Assembly: GCA_020310875.1 (NCBI GenBank)
Contig: CM035407.1
Coordinates: 205,033,608-205,097,607 of the forward strand
DNA length: 64,000 nucleotides
Origin: Ceratopteris richardii
Lineage: Eukaryota; Streptophyta; Polypodiopsida; Polypodiales; Pteridaceae
Reading direction: 5' to 3'
Part shown: positions 1 through 14,099 of the stretch, piece by piece
How the letters are laid out: the number at the start of each line of letters is the position of its first letter
Numbering within the stretch: position 1 is the stretch's first letter
The notes under the pieces: model-generated
Database searches by the model: none
What the model was told of the DNA's origin: nothing
What the model saw: the letters and a program-made list of their open reading frames with translations, nothing else
Program-made: the position numbers and the translations under genes

Positions 1-1143
1 CTCTTCTGGAAGGCGATCTGTTGTTGGCCATTCTCTCTTTGGACCCTCCAAACTTTGTTACTAGTCTTTTCAGAACCTGCATATCATCGTTTGGGTTGTG
101 CCACTCAATATATGCATGAAAAGGCATAATTACTTTGGTAGCTGTGTTGATGCTGATCTGGCTTTCCTCTCTCAAGCTCAAAGAATCTTACATGTTGCAT
201 CTTCCTACAGATCAGAATGGTATTATCACTTATTTTTCAGTTCCATTGAATTGCGGTTGAATTCCATTACTGTAAATAAACATAAAGATTGGAAACTTGG
301 TGCATGTACTAATTGGATGCAAAAGACATAAGGGTTTGAGTGATGGCTGTTATATGACTTTGGATATTTGAAATTCAATGATTTGTGGATTATTTGAGTA
401 ACATATACAGGGGATGAAGCTTCAATAAGAAAACATCTGTTTCTCTACTGCATGGAAACTGGGAATTTCATGAAAGGACACAGCTCTGTTCATGTTTATT
501 TCTCTTGTCCACAAGATAAAAATACAAGGTATGAAGCATCTTCTCTAGAACTACAGATATATTAGGGGCTAGTGAGAGGAACCGTGTCTTTCTCCATTCA
601 CATGGCTTCCATGTGTAAGTTACTTTACGATAACGTTTGAGACATACTATCATGCTAAGGAAGCAGCAGCTGCACATAGAGCACGGCTGAAAAGCTGCAT
701 TTTTAACTCCTTACAGACTCTGCCTACTGACTTAAAGCATCATATTTTTCAGTTGCCTAGCTGTATATTCTGTACCTGTAAAAGGCCATTGAATAGCTTT
801 TTCTGAGGTTTCTGTTCTCCTGTATATGTGAATAAAGAGAACACATGTTTCACAAAAAACAGGGGGGCATTGGGCATTTACCTGAAACATGTCAATGATC
901 TGAACTTGAATTCATTTATGAATGATTTGTGTTTTGCACATCACTCAAGCAAATGTTCATACATAGTGTTTGGATTTATTTTCATACATTCTGATGATCT
1001 TGATCAATGTCTTCAGACTATTTGGCAACCGCAAATTCCCTGTGTGGCCTCTGACATTCTGTGTATGTGTTTATGTGCGGAGCACTAAAAACAGTGTTGT
1101 ATGTCTTTTTATGGTTTAACTTTCTTGTCATTCTGATGAACAG
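1..1143. other. no gene recognised; probable intron of the STR12-type gene
   Basis: I see no conserved coding stretch on either strand. The rhodanese exon that begins at 1144 is preceded by a normal acceptor (AACAG), so at least part of this stretch should be intron. Exons for the PpiC (parvulin) half and the transit peptide are presumably upstream of the window. Short open frames here have no recognisable motif. Confidence 0.4.
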
Positions 1144-2095
1144 GGATGCAGCTTTCTTACATGATATGCGGCCTGAGGAACTTCAGCGTCTATTGCAAGA
1201 TCCCAATTTCTGTGAAGTTGCACAGCTGATTGATGTGCGAGAACTGGATGAGATGTATAATTTAATTTACTCTGCCTGGCTTTTTATCTTCTATGCTCAT
1301 GGTTACATATTGGAGATCTTCTTTCGAAATCTAGTTGTGGCCACTTGCATCATATCATATGAGTTGCGTGGCAGCATTTACCATATCTGTTTATGCAAGT
1401 TTCTGTGAGTTCTTTGATCATCATGCACCACATCATAGCCACAATACATGTGATAAACTGTTGGGAGATACATCATGATCCCCCCCACTGATCTCCCCGC
1501 TAGGTAGGTAAGTGCTCAGACGTTGAACTGGTAACTTCATTTCAGGTGTCGCACTTATTTGCATGCCAGCTTTACTGCTGGTTTTATGATATCACATACA
1601 TGCTATACCATGCTATGTCTTACATGTTTTGTCAGTATGACGTGCATGTTCAATATTCTAGCTTGAATGTTTTCTTTCCATCATGGTAGAGAAATTGCTT
1701 CAATTAAAGGCTTCAAGGCTTACCCACTTAGCCAATTCGGTTTATGGGGTCCTCAAATTTCATCAGATCTAGACCCTTCTAAAGATACGTACGTGCTGGT
1801 AAGTTCATTCTGTGAGATTTTAGTGCCAAGTACTTGTGATGTAAAGGATATTAAAGGACGTCATGGACGGTGCCCTTTATTTCAGTGTCATCATGGTGTA
1901 CGTTCTTTGCAAGCAGCACAGTGGCTTCAAACACAGGTATCTCTGGTTGCTTCAGTGTTGTAATTTACTTTTCTTTGCAGTACATCAGCATTTTCGTATT
2001 TTGATTAACCACAGGGATTTCGGAAGCTGTACAACATTGCCGGTGGTATACACCAATATTCGTTAAGGGCAGATAACAGCATTCGAACTTATTGA
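1144..2095 (+). CDS. STR12: rhodanese-like/PpiC domain protein, C-terminal exons (partial)
   Basis: Four exons fit consensus splice sites and one frame: 1144-1254, 1690-1798, 1886-1936 and 2015-2095 (stop TGA). They encode about 116 residues that form a complete single rhodanese domain. Visible motifs are AQLIDVRELDE, then GFKAYPLSQFGLWGP, the active-site loop CHHGVR (C-x4-R, with the catalytic cysteine present), and GFRKLYNIAGGIHQYS near the end. The closest family I know is the Arabidopsis rhodanese-like/PpiC protein 12 (STR12), a chloroplast protein with an N-terminal parvulin domain and a C-terminal rhodanese domain. Rhodaneses move sulfur as a cysteine persulfide; the plant substrate is not known to me. 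The PpiC half and the transit peptide are not in the window. The domain looks intact and there is no sign of decay. The STR12 assignment rests on residue patterns from memory. The rhodanese call itself is firm. Confidence 0.85.
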
Positions 2096-3860
2096 AAATA
2101 TCCTCGTGAAGTTTAACGAAGTCCCTAGGTGAGTTATTTGCCTAAAATGGAACCACAAAAGCTCTAAGCAACTACCGTGCCATTAGTTTTTCTCAACGGA
2201 ACTAAGAAGACTGTTAGTCTTGAGGTCTCTACTTGGTTACTACTGAGAGGTGTATTTTATACATGGAATTCCTCCTTATTTAAAAAAAAAAAAAGTAGAA
2301 ATCATGGCCATAGTCTCTGCAGATCCTTAAGTTGGGCTGCAAACAATTATCTTAATATCAACAATCATTCTGCTTCGATGTTCTGTGCCAAACTGCTATG
2401 CCGTGGACCAGCATGGTGGCTCGCATTTTCTTGTGCAAGGAGTATGCACACACGGTCAGGATCCACCAACTGTCACAATGGGTCACTGTTTAATGATCTA
2501 TTGACTCGCTTGCCATCCATTTGTGTATTTACCCATTAGCAAGTTATATGTCTTACTGTATGAAATTTTGTTTGCAACTTTTATGGCAAATTAGAATGAG
2601 CACGCGTCAATAACATGGTGGGGACATATAATGCCTGGTCATAGTAATAAAACATTCATCCAGGAGAAGGCTGATATAGAAATTTGGATGTGGTACTAAT
2701 GATGACGAAGGAGGTTATAATAGTCAATCTTATTTGTAGAACAGCTTATGATGATTTTTAACCGACTTTGTACTCCATGAGATTGACTTTCAAATGGATG
2801 TGCTTGTCCATGTTTTAAGGTCGATGGATCCTTTTCAGAATGCAATCCACATGCGAATTCTATGCTGTTTCATCTGCATAGACAAGATGATAACAAATAA
2901 AGTATTCGACATTGCTCTGAGCCAATTAGGATGTTATCTTGATATGATATTTCGTAATCCGTTCTTCTATATCGCAGGGAATTTCCGGCTAGGGCCTTGA
3001 AGTGCAACATGCAAGGCTAATTCAGGGACTGTTGACACGTTAAAACTTGGCCCTTAAGTTGTTGATTATTCAACATATGAAGGCGAAAATAATTGTGTCA
3101 CACGGCGCAAAGAATCTCTTTAGTTTTTACATTGAATTCTAGCATTGTTTATGTGACACAATGTTTCACATGGTGCCAAAAATCTCTTTAAGTTTCATAT
3201 CGGATTCTAACATTGTATATGTGGCATTTCTGGTTCCTCACGCACGCACGCACGCACAAATCTTCGATCCGACTGCTTTCCAGAGCTTGGATTTTTTTCC
3301 CCTTTTTATTGGTGTTATTCATTCATTTCTGCACAAATGCTTTAAATAATAAGAAAATGAAGGATTTAGATGTGAACGAGTGCTTAAGTTCAGATCCCTC
3401 TGAATAAATATCACAGTTGCATTTTGATTTCCCACATTTCAGCGATATCAACATGGTCAACACACAAGTCAATGTTATATCTTTTGCGTACGTTATACGA
3501 GAGGCACTGTGAAGCCCATTATTTTATTAAAAAAAAAGGGACTTAAACTGAATTGTTAAGACATTGTAAAACCCACTTGACATGTGCACTCTACGAGGTT
3601 CATTATTTGTCAATAAATTCGAGGCATTTTTGTGAAGCAGGATGTAAAACCAAAAGTAATCAAGTAATATGTTTACAAAAAATTAATAGAAAGATGGTAG
3701 TATTGATGGCTATAAAGCTAGACTAGTAAAGGTTATGCCATACATGTTGGGCCTAAGACAAAATCCATAGACTCTTGAATCATCCAAAAGACCAAAAAAT
3801 AGATCTTGGAGAGCCTAAGCTAGCTATCAAAAAACCTAATCTAAGGAGACTTATATGATC
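2096..3860. other. 3' flank of the STR12-type gene, no gene seen
   Basis: No conserved coding sequence was seen. The stretch has a 13-base A run near 2281, a short direct duplication (3097-3230, listed separately) and an ACGC microsatellite of about four to five units around 3240-3257. The first few hundred bases presumably include the 3' UTR of the rhodanese gene. Confidence 0.4.
3097..3230. repeat. tandem duplication of about 66 bp
   Basis: Two adjacent, diverged copies (about 3097-3162 and 3163-3230) share the order CACA-GG-GC, AAATCTCTTTA-GTTT, GATTCTA-CATTGT and ATGTG-CA. By eye they match at roughly four positions in five. Nothing suggests a function. Confidence 0.55.
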
Positions 3861-3869
3861 TATCAAATT

Positions 3870-5350
3870 GGCAAAACCCGTGCATCATGTTTTCTATGGA
3901 ATTGGTGATCCCAGATCTCATGAGGGTAGACTTTGCCAAGTCATATGGGCCAAATCGATGGAGGATTTCTTCACTTCGTATCATGCCTTTGGCTTAACAT
4001 TGAAAGGTTTTGCTAGGTCTTGGTTTTGAATGCTAAACTAGGAAGAATATGAAGGCATTAATGACCTCCTAAAGGGCTTTATCATTGAATTCATACCAAT
4101 AGCATCTAACATGAAACTGTAATTTTGCACTTCATGCAAAACCTTGATGATTCTATGAGAGAAGTAATGAAAAGATTCAAACGTCACATCAAATACTCCC
4201 TTGAGCTCTTTTCACACAAAAATATGACAAAACTACTTTTAGATGGCCTAAGTAATAGAAAATTATGGGCAAGCATCTTTTGCATGAAGCCTAGCTTATT
4301 GGTGTATTGCATTAGAAAATGCATTGACATGGATGAAGACTTGGGCCTTACCTTGAACACATCAAAACCCCAAGAAAAGCCACAACACAATCCACATTAG
4401 GGCAACCCATTCAAGAGGATTTCGATAAATTGATTACCAATACTTATACATGGGAAAAACTTTTTTGCAACTTTGAGGATTATATGGATTGGATATATTG
4501 AAAATATCAATAGAGACCACCTCATTTACCACCTCCAATGGTAGACAAACTGCCTAGTATTATACCTCGAAAACTATATAGGCCATGCTTAAGTGCTCTT
4601 CTCGGATTTCCCACACTATCACCTTGGAGCTTAAGCAAGTGGCATATACGCAACAAGCAATAGATGCGTATACTCCAAATCCATATACTTCACTTGATCC
4701 CCTACTAAATCAAGATTACAATTCAAAAGGAGAACGTCACCAGATGCAATCTAGACCACCCATGCCCACTCACAAATTTATAGAGATAGATAGATAACAA
4801 ACCTTACAATAGCAATACTATTTCTAGAAACCCATGAGTCAGACTAAACAATGTGATACCCAAAGTACATCTGTCATATGCTTCTAGGGTCTATAAGTAA
4901 TCACTCAATGACAACTCAAATTTAATTGCAATTAGTGCTCAATAAGGAGCCCACAAGTCCCTCATACATTGCACATGAATATCCTCATTATCCTCAAAGC
5001 ATGGTGACTCATCTAATCAAACAGTATCCTTGTCACCCAAAGAGGCATCAATGGACCACTCTTGTAAATGTAGAGACCATTTTTGTTGCATGAGATAGCT
5101 ACACAAGAGAAATCTTATAGAATAATAGTAAGAGCTCAAGTGAAAGAGCAATCAAATAAAATAACCTTGAGAGCTCAAGTGAAAGAGCAAGTAGTTCAAG
5201 TAAACCTAGAGGAGCTCTTAATAGATTGGCCACCTCATATAGATCCATCTCACCTAAAACAAATATACATATCACTTTTGAAAAGTTTAAGAACTTTTTG
5301 TGATTGTGGAATCATTCATTGTTCAAAAGATTCTCTATATATTCCATAGA
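3870..5350 (+). mobile_element. Ty3/gypsy-type gag relic
   Basis: The translated + strand reads like the retrotransposon gag domain: FFTSYHAFGLTLKGFARSW, followed by a stretch matching EFIPIASNMKL and DGLSNRKLWASIFCMKPSL. The same succession of blocks occurs in the better-preserved relic at 15.1-17.2 kb (EYNGFGLTLKKT type), so the two belong to one family or to close relatives. The relic is heavily broken, with many breaks. No LTRs or pol were recognised with it. It is old. Confidence 0.55.
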
Positions 5351-5639
5351 AGCTGATGATAGCTACCTAAACCCACCAAATTCCAAGTGAGCTTAAGATG
5401 AGTAAGAGTGATGAAGAGTAAGAAATTTTGATCTTGGTCATCCCTAGAGCCCAAGCCAAGAAAAAAACCCTATGTTACTCATTTCTACACTACTCAAAGC
5501 AATGTCAGGATGTTTTCATACCTTTGCTACTGCACTTTGTTTAGGTGCAAAAGAAAATCCAAATATGTATAATTTTGATGAAATTGTATCTTGCTTTTCA
5601 AGAAGAGCAATCAAGAGTGAATAGAGGTGGTTTGGTTGA

Positions 5640-6660
5640 GGGAATGCAAGCACTTGCTATTACATAAAAGGGAATAATCAAGTATGATTCAGCTTTGGAT
5701 TCACCAAAACCAAAGCCTCACTCTTCCCCTTCGACTTCTTCCTCTCTTGATGGTGATATGCAAAACTAAAAGAGATGAAAATTTCAAACGGTTGGGCATA
5801 ACATTGATGAATGTAGAATGCTTGTCAAGCCTAATGAAAAGAAGAAAGAATCTGACATCTCTATTGTTGAGAATACATCAATGCAAGAATGATGAAGCTA
5901 ATATTGCTCAAGATGTTTGGGCACGTGTTGTTCATGTCATTATGATTCATCATCACATTATACATGTGTGATTGTGAGTGAGGTTGATTCAGGTTGGTTT
6001 TTTTATAATGGTGCTCCAAAGAATATCATTTCATGCAAAAGAAGTTTAGCATCTATGAAAGATATGCCCAAGGGAGGACATGTATATGCAAAAAATGCTT
6101 CATACCTTATTACTAGAGTTGAAAAAATTCAGGTTATGGCTACAAATGGAGGTATATTTACTCTAAACAATGCATTATACACATGTCTATGAAGGATGCA
6201 ACCTATGCCAAAATGGCTACAAAAGACATTGCAAAGTAGCATGTTGAGTGCTCCTTTCCTTAGTAGAACAAGATCAAACTCTCGCCATGCCTTTGGGGAT
6301 GTATCTCTAATTGCAATTAGATGTAATGAAGAGCCACTCACTTTTAACAATGCATGTGATGATTCAAATTAGATTAGTACAAGGCAATTATAATTGGATT
6401 CTATTCACAAAAATCATACTTGGGAGTTATATGAATTGTCAAAACATAAGAATGCATGCACGTGGAGCTTGCTTAAGTCTATACAAAGCCTTACACAAAT
6501 GGCAAACCATATGCTCTTTAAATTTGATAGAAAATCCAAGAGGCTTCTTCACATAGACCTCTTATTTGCAAATCACCATTCATATAAGATGTCTTTATAT
6601 CAAATAAATGTACTTTTCAACCACAATGGGCAACCAATGCAATACATCTACTAGTGCTCT
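5640..6660 (+). mobile_element. Copia relic (protease region and downstream)
   Basis: The + strand holds a Copia protease/pre-integrase signature: GWFFYNGAPKNIISCKRS in the place of the usual W-x-x-D-S-G-A-x-x-H-I, followed by IQVMATNGGIFTLNNALYT. Further downstream, NHTWELYELSKHKNACTWS resembles the conserved segment just before Copia reverse transcriptase. No LTRs were found. The relic is heavily broken and old. It is not obviously the same family as the Copia relic that follows. Confidence 0.55.
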
Positions 6661-7314
6661 ATATCGAAGGATAGGGGAAGCTCCAAAATGATTCAAGGAA
6701 GTCGAGAGCATAGTACAACTCAATAAGAGGATTGTCTTGTTGGATCTTATTCAGTTGGGACTATCTGAGTTGGAACTAATAGGTCTTGAGTGCTAGAAGC
6801 ACTAGGATGTGTATGATGGGCATGCCATGAATTTTATAGGTTTTACCCCCTATAATAGTTCCAAGATTTTGGATCTCACAAAGAAGCACCTAAGACTTAA
6901 TTGGTGAACTAGTTCCAAATAGTACCTCCTTGAGGTCTCAACAGCCCCTTGTGCTATCCAAACTTCATGGGATAGTCTCTTGACACCCCACCACCCATAC
7001 CCCAAGGCCAACTTGTAAAACTTAAATCTTAAAACCTAAATGAGTGTGTGGGACTTGAAACAGGTTTTTCGATGAGCTGTAGAGCTCAAAAAATGAATTT
7101 TTAACCAAAATGTTATGGCAGTTTAGAGTCTTGGGGGTCCAAACTGGCAAACCAGATGCTTTCTTATTGCTTTTTTTCGAAGGAGTATATTGAGATTATA
7201 CCACTTGTTGACTTTGAGTTGTGAAAGGCCAAGGCACTCATTTCCTTAATCATTGATATTAACTGATTTTTAGCACCTAGTGCCTCCTAGAGACATAGTT
7301 GGGCTATTTAGGGC
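6661..7314. other. no gene seen; spacer between two Copia relics
   Basis: I found no conserved coding sequence, no primer-binding site of the TGGTATCAGAGC type, and no copy of the LTR start (TGTTGATATATTTAGG) that follows the next element. The 5' LTR of that element therefore seems to be missing or unrecognisable here. Confidence 0.4.
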
Positions 7315-10300
7315 TTGAAATCGATTCGTTTTAGGATGGCTAAAAGCAATGATGTATTCCGTATGTTGGCTGTTGAGGATAAGTTGGATGGTACCAACTA
7401 CCCATTATGGGCTTATATGATGCGTCATGTATTGGTCGCAAAAGGACTATGGAATATTGTGCATGGTGTTGAAAGACGTCCTGTTACACTTGTGAATACA
7501 GGTACTGCAAATACAGGTGCTGAAGTTGATGGAAATGGTATCCAAGATGATGATATTCTGTAGATTCATGTTCGTGCTCCTATTTCTGTTGCACCTACTG
7601 CAGAGCAAATTTGGTGGGATGGCAGAGATGCTCAGGCACATGCATTGATAGCTTTGTTTGTCAAACATGCCATTATTCCTCACATTCGCTCTTGCATAAC
7701 AGTTAAGGATGCTTGGGATACTCTTAGCACATTGTACCAAGCTAGAAATGAGGCTCATGTTGCTTACCTCCGAAAACAATTCGAGAGAGCACATGAATGA
7801 AGGTGATTCTATGGACAGTTTTCTAACAAAGATAAAGGATTTGAAAGAACAATTGATTTCTGCTGATGAAGTTATACCAGGTGGCTCACTTGTGCAGACC
7901 GTTCTGAATGGTCTTCTTGACTCATATTAGAGTTTTTCTTCTCTCTTCGTTTGATGATGAAAGGCAATCCAAATGCCTTGTCATTTGAGGCATTAGTCTC
8001 TGTTATGTTGTAGGAAGACTAGTCTAGGTAGAACACGACTATTATGCATGTTGCAGATCAAGCTTTCTTTGCTAGTCAGAAAGGCAAAGGTAAATGGAGC
8101 TCTTCGACTAGTAAGCAGAAATCTGCAAATGTTGCACTTTGAAGAAGGAAGACAAAGATGAGAAGAAATCAGAAAAGAAGAAATTCTTTTGCAAATATTG
8201 TAAAGCAAATGATCATGTCATTAAGAGCTGCCGCCGGAATGGTTGTTGCAAAGGCCTCTACACCGAAAACAGAGTCTGCTAATCTTGTGCACGAAGAAGA
8301 ATGGGCGTTTACTATTTTTTCCAGTTTTGACCCATCTTCCCATGAGCAGTGCATGTCTGCAGTAGACTCAAATGTTTGGTATTTTGATAGTGTGACAACC
8401 AAACATATTACCTCGCAGTGCAGTTTCTTCACTTCACTCGAGCCTTCCCCTACAGGGAATATTGTTACATGCGCCAACAACTCCTCTCCTGTTATGGGAG
8501 TTGGTAAGATCATTTTGACTACTACTGATGGTAGTTCTTTCACTTTGTCAGATGCTTTGTTTGTGCCAGGGATCAAGAAAAATATGTTATCAGTTTCTGC
8601 ATTAGCCAAGATTGGCTTGGTTGTGATTTGGCATGTGCAGTACATGATTCTCAGGCTATGTCAGATTCAAAGCTTTGGCATGCATGCTTTGGTCATCTGA
8701 ATTTTGCTAGTTTGCTACGCCTATAGAAATCTGAAATGGTGTCCTCTTTGCCCAAACTTGAGGCACCCGGTAAACATGTTTGTGAAGGCTGTATTTTGGG
8801 CAAAATGCAGCGTTCCTCCTTTCCAAAAGATGGTTCAGTTCGGGCTACTCAAAAATTGCAGCTTGTACATAGTGATGTTTGTGGTCATATGCAGACACCT
8901 TCTTTTGAGAACTATCTTTACTTCGTGACTCTCATCAATGATTTTTCCTGGCATGCATGGGTATATCCATTGAAGGCAAAGTCCGAAGTGTTTATGTGCT
9001 TCAAACAGTTTCTGGTTTTGGCTTAAAATCTGTCAGCATGTAAAATGAGCACCCTCCGTTCTGATCGAGGGGGGAAATATATGTCTTCTGACTTTAATGC
9101 ATTTCTGGATAAACGTGGGATAAAACATCGATGTATAGTGTCGTATACAACTCAACAAAATGGAGTTGCTGAACGAAAGAACAGGTCACTCATGGAGATG
9201 GCAAGGCTATCGTCTGTATCATCCACAGTCTAAACGCATTCTAGTTAGCCGTGATGTTGTTTTTGTGGAAGATGTTATTCAACCATTGCTTTCATGTACT
9301 AAAGAGACATTTGTTAGCTCCAAAGACATGTATGATACTTTGTTGCCTCTTTTTACAAGCGGACAGTCTAGTGCTAGTCCTAATGAGGCAACTTCTCAAC
9401 CTTTGCAGGTTTCATGTGATGATGTAGATCATTCAATTTCTTATGCAGATTTATATGATGCACTTGTTGATGACAAAGGTGATATTGAGGAGGCAAAAAC
9501 TATGCCAAAATGGCTGGTGCAGACTTTGCGTGACAGCAAATTAGATGCACCTCGGTCATATCTTACTCGATCAGGCTCTCATAGTGCCTCTTTTGCATCA
9601 GATTGCTATGCTATGGCTGCGTCTAGTCTCTGTAATGAGAATGAGCCTGTTTCATTTGAAGAAGCACAAAATTCAAAAAATTGGATGGCTGCTATGCAAT
9701 CTGAATATGATGTTATAATGAAGAATGGTACCTAGTCTTTATGTGACTTGCCTCCTATCAAGAAGGCCATTTGCACTAAGTGGGTATACAAGCTGAAGTA
9801 TAAACCTGATGGAACAGTTGACAGGTATAAAGCTAAATCTTGTTGCAAAGGGTTATGCACAGGAAAGAGGCATTGATTTTGATGAAACCTTTGCTCCTAC
9901 TTGCCAAATGACTACTGTTCATAGCATGTGTGCACTTGCAGCTCATCATGGTTGGAATGTACATTACTTGGACATTAAAACAACATTTCTGAATGGTGAC
10001 TTGCATGAAGAAGTGTATGTTTTTCAGCCCCGTGGCTTTGTGCAGAAAGGGCATGAAAATCAGGTGTGCAGGTTAAAGAAGGCATTATATGGTTTAAAGC
10101 AAGCACCATGTGCTTGGTATGAAAAGATACATGCCTATCTAATTGCACATGGTTTTGAGAACAGTCCAACTGAAAGCACCTTATATGTTAAGCGTGCTAA
10201 TGATGTGCTTTTGATCATTGTGGTATATGTTGATGACATGATGCTCACTAGTCCTCATGACACACATATTGCTGATTTTAAGGTTGATTTGCATGCCTCA

Positions 10301-11295
10301 TTTGAAATGTCTGATTTGGGGCATTTGCATCACTATTTGGGCATTCATTTTATGCAAGTTGATGGTGGAATGGATTTGTGTCAAACGAAATATATTGACA
10401 CATTATTGCAGTGTTTTGGCCTTGAAGACTATAAGCCTATCGCCACTCTTATGGAGATAAGTTTACGATTGAGACTTCTTGATGTTGGAGATGCATTTGA
10501 TGTTGTTCCCTATCAGCAAGGTGTTGGATGCTTGATTTACCTGTGCATTACTCGGCCATATATTCAGTTTGTTGTCTCACAGATGAGCAGGCTTATGCAT
10601 TGCCCAGGTTTCAAGCATTGGCAGGTGGTTAAGCGCATCTTTCACTACTTGAGTGGTACCCAGCTACTTGGATTGTTTTATCCCAAGGGGGGATCACTAC
10701 CGCGAGATTTGCATGCTTTTTTTTAGAGTGATTGGGCTGGTTGTTATGACACTCATGTGTCCACCAGTGTTTTTTGCTTCATGCTTGGCAGCTCATGTAT
10801 ATCTTGGTTGAGCAAGAAGAAGCCTACTGTGGCCACTTCCAATTGTGAGGCTGAGTATAGGGTAGCTTTCACAAAGATTGTTGAGTGTGTGTGGCTCAAA
10901 CGCCTTATGGCTGATTTGGGTGTTGGTCAGTCTTCTGCCACCACCATCTTCACTGATAGTTAGAGCGCATTGGCAATTGTGAGGAACCCTGTGTTCCATG
11001 CTCGCACTAAGCACATTGAGGTGCATTATCATTATGTCAAGGAGAGGTTCTCTATTGGGGAGATCAGCTTGGCATATGTGCCCACGCAGGAGAACATTGC
11101 AGATCTTTTTACAAAGGCTCTACCTAGGGAGAAGTTTGAAGTTTTCTGCAAAGCTTTGTGCTTAATTCCTTTTGTGGATTGATTCCACATAGCTTGGCAT
11201 TTCCTTATACATGAGTGCCAACTCCTTGTTCACCGCATCACTCCCAGGGGGGATTTGTTGATATATTTAGGTAGAGATGTGTGTGAACACTCTAA
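7315..11295 (+). mobile_element. Copia retrotransposon relic, nearly full coding length
   Basis: Copia domain order is clear: gag (7.3-8.1 kb, LDGTNYPLWAYMMRHVL), zinc knuckle (about 8.17-8.24 kb), protease (8.37-8.63 kb, VWYFDSVTTKHIT), integrase (8.7-9.2 kb, LRSDRGGKYMSSDF and QQNGVAERKNRS), reverse transcriptase (9.8-10.5 kb, with VVYVDDMMLTS), RNase H (10.7-11.1 kb, SDWAGCYDTHVSTS) and a C-terminal ADLFTKALPREKF. A polypurine tract (CCAGGGGGGATT) sits just before the start of a 3' LTR at 11256 (TGTTGATATATTTAGG). Only about 40 bp of that LTR remain and no 5' LTR was found. The coding region is broken, with roughly ten breaks. A second member of the family, more decayed, lies at 49.7-51.4 kb. 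Moderately old. Confidence 0.85.
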
Positions 11296-11319
11296 TTGCA
11301 ACACCCAAAAGACCTATTT

Positions 11320-11480
11320 GCACTACCAAAATGGTGAAGATATTTTTTTTTTAAGAGTTCCTAAATTATTGATCGCATTGATCTCATCACCCACAGGGGG
11401 GTTGGGAGGGTAAGCACCCCTAAGGGAAGTGGCCGCTCTTATGGAATGACTATTCGCCTCCAGAAGAAATGCGAACATCT
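11320..11480 (+). repeat. dispersed repeat, inverted relative to a copy at 30190-30345
   Basis: About 155 bp, from ACCAAAATGGTG through CTAAATTATTGATC, TGATCTCATCACCC, AAGTGGC-GCT and TATGGAA to CTATTCGCCTCC, match the reverse complement of 30190-30345 in the same order. The 30.2 kb copy follows a Ty3/gypsy relic and this one follows a Copia LTR stub. An LTR fragment of a shared family is the simplest reading. Confidence 0.5.
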
Positions 11481-12430
<950 letters not shown>

Positions 12431-12739
12431 TGAGTGAATGTATCATTATAATCTTTTTCTCTAAATTGTAGTCTTCATAGTACTAGTTCTGATACTTATA
12501 CTTCTCTTTGAGCACTGCATCCATTGTACTAAATAGACTATGAATGGAATCGACTAGAAAAATTTTAAAAACCTTTATAAAACTTACTATTAAGCAAACA
12601 TAATAGAGGGGATTCCTATATAAGCACATATGGAAAGTTTTACAAAATTTTGATAGCAAACTTAATAGTGGCCTATCACCATGCTCTAGACAAGCTTCAA
12701 GGTTCTTGTCAAGGTTGTTGCCAACTGCATAGTGGGTTG

Positions 12740-13735
12740 TTTCCATTCATGGATCAAAGAATTCTAGAAAGGCTTTATCAAAGATAGATCTATCCTTAAA
12801 GACATCATTGATATTTAGGAGGGTATTGACTATGCAAAGAAGTCTTCTCAAGACATTCTCTTCCTCAAGTTTGACTTTGACAAGGCATATGACATGCTTG
12901 ATGGGGACTTTTTCCTCCAGTCCCTCATGGATTTGGGCATTGGCCGAAAGTTTATCAAGATGATTTTCACACTTCTTGGGAATGCATCGACTCAAATTAA
13001 CATTAATGGGAAGCTCTCCCCTACACTCTATCAAGCAAGGGTTTTTTCTCACCCCATTAGTTTTTTTCTTATTGGAGTTGATGGCCTCATGTGCCTTGTC
13101 AATAATCAAGTACACCTAAGGAATCTTTGGGGCATCTCTCTCCCCTCAAGCCGGACTTTGATGGTTCTGAGTTTCTTCATCGATGGCATGAATGGGTTTC
13201 TTCAATATGATAGGTGCGGCTTCTAGATTGAGAATAAATCACTCAAAAATATTTTGAATTCCTCCTTGGTATGTCTCTTAATTTTCTTAGGGATCAAGGG
13301 TGTCTAGAGATTCCTTCTGGTTGAATCTTTTGCTTGTTGGCCATCCAGATGGGCTTTGGATTTTTGATGCAGTAGCATCGGGATTGGGTACTTGCTAAGA
13401 TCGATAACAAGCTTAGATACTATAAGGGAATGCAACTGAACCTCAAAGGGCATGTGATGGTGGTCAACACGTTCCTTGTCTCTTCATTCATCTACTTCTT
13501 TGCATGTTGGAGACCAATTTGGAAAGACTTTGTAGAAACTTCCTTAGCCTCGAGTAATGAAGGTGCTTCTTGGGCCAAGCTTATTTTTAGAAATAACGAT
13601 ATTCTTTCTTTCATAGGAGTCCCTAGGCAGAAAGGTCATGGCCACTTCATTTTCTTATTCTTACCTTTTTGGGTCACTCCTAGAGATCATAAATTGTTTT
13701 TTCTTTATAGAAGGGGTGGAAGGGGATGAAGCCCT
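12740..13735 (+). mobile_element. L1-type LINE reverse transcriptase relic
   Basis: Translated pieces follow the plant L1 reverse transcriptase order: GFIKDRSILKDIIDI, then DILFLKFDFDKAYDML (the F-D-x-x-K-A-Y-D block), LMDLGIGRKFIKMIFTLLGNA, INGKLSPTLYQAR, and ISFFLIGVDGLMCLV. The catalytic F-A-D-D box appears only as FFIDGMN, so at least one catalytic aspartate is lost. Frames change at several points (for example near 12810, 13040 and 13230). The endonuclease and the 3' tail were not seen. About 1 kb of an originally 5-6 kb element remains. It is dead and old. Confidence 0.75.
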
Positions 13736-13769
13736 TATACTCCATTAGTACTGATTAGAAGTGGGCAAT

Positions 13770-14095
13770 TGGTATCATATAACAAGAGTTTATTCCATTC
13801 TCAATTGTTGGTATCACAAGAGTGGAAAATGAGAACATCTAGAGAGATAAAATGAAATGGAACAAAAGGTTTCACATGTGGAAGCACCTTTTGAATCAAG
13901 ATAGAAGACATTTGGACTAGGTCAAAGGTTAATCACATGAATTGTAATCAACACTGCTTCTAGCCAAAAGCCTTATGAAAGTTTTGCATTATGCAACATA
14001 GAAACTACTCCATCATAAGTAGTTCTATTCATCCTTTCAGCTACACCATTCTATATTGGGGTATAAGTAGCTATAAACTCTCTATGAATCTGACG
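13770..14095 (-). mobile_element. Copia integrase fragment on the - strand
   Basis: Reading the - strand from about 14090 leftward gives the conserved Copia integrase core: a T-P-Q motif, then a V-A-E-R-x-N-R-like block, then an M-x-x-MLHNAKL-like block and an F-W-x-E-A-like block. It is broken several times and lacks other domains. It is the opposite orientation to the other relics in the first 20 kb, so it is an independent insertion or an inversion. Confidence 0.5.
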
Positions 14096-14099
14096 ATAA

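Noticed and set aside
1-1143. PpiC (parvulin) exons of the STR12-type gene
   Set aside because: Expected upstream of the rhodanese domain, but no parvulin motif could be read in any frame, so the exons are presumed outside the window.
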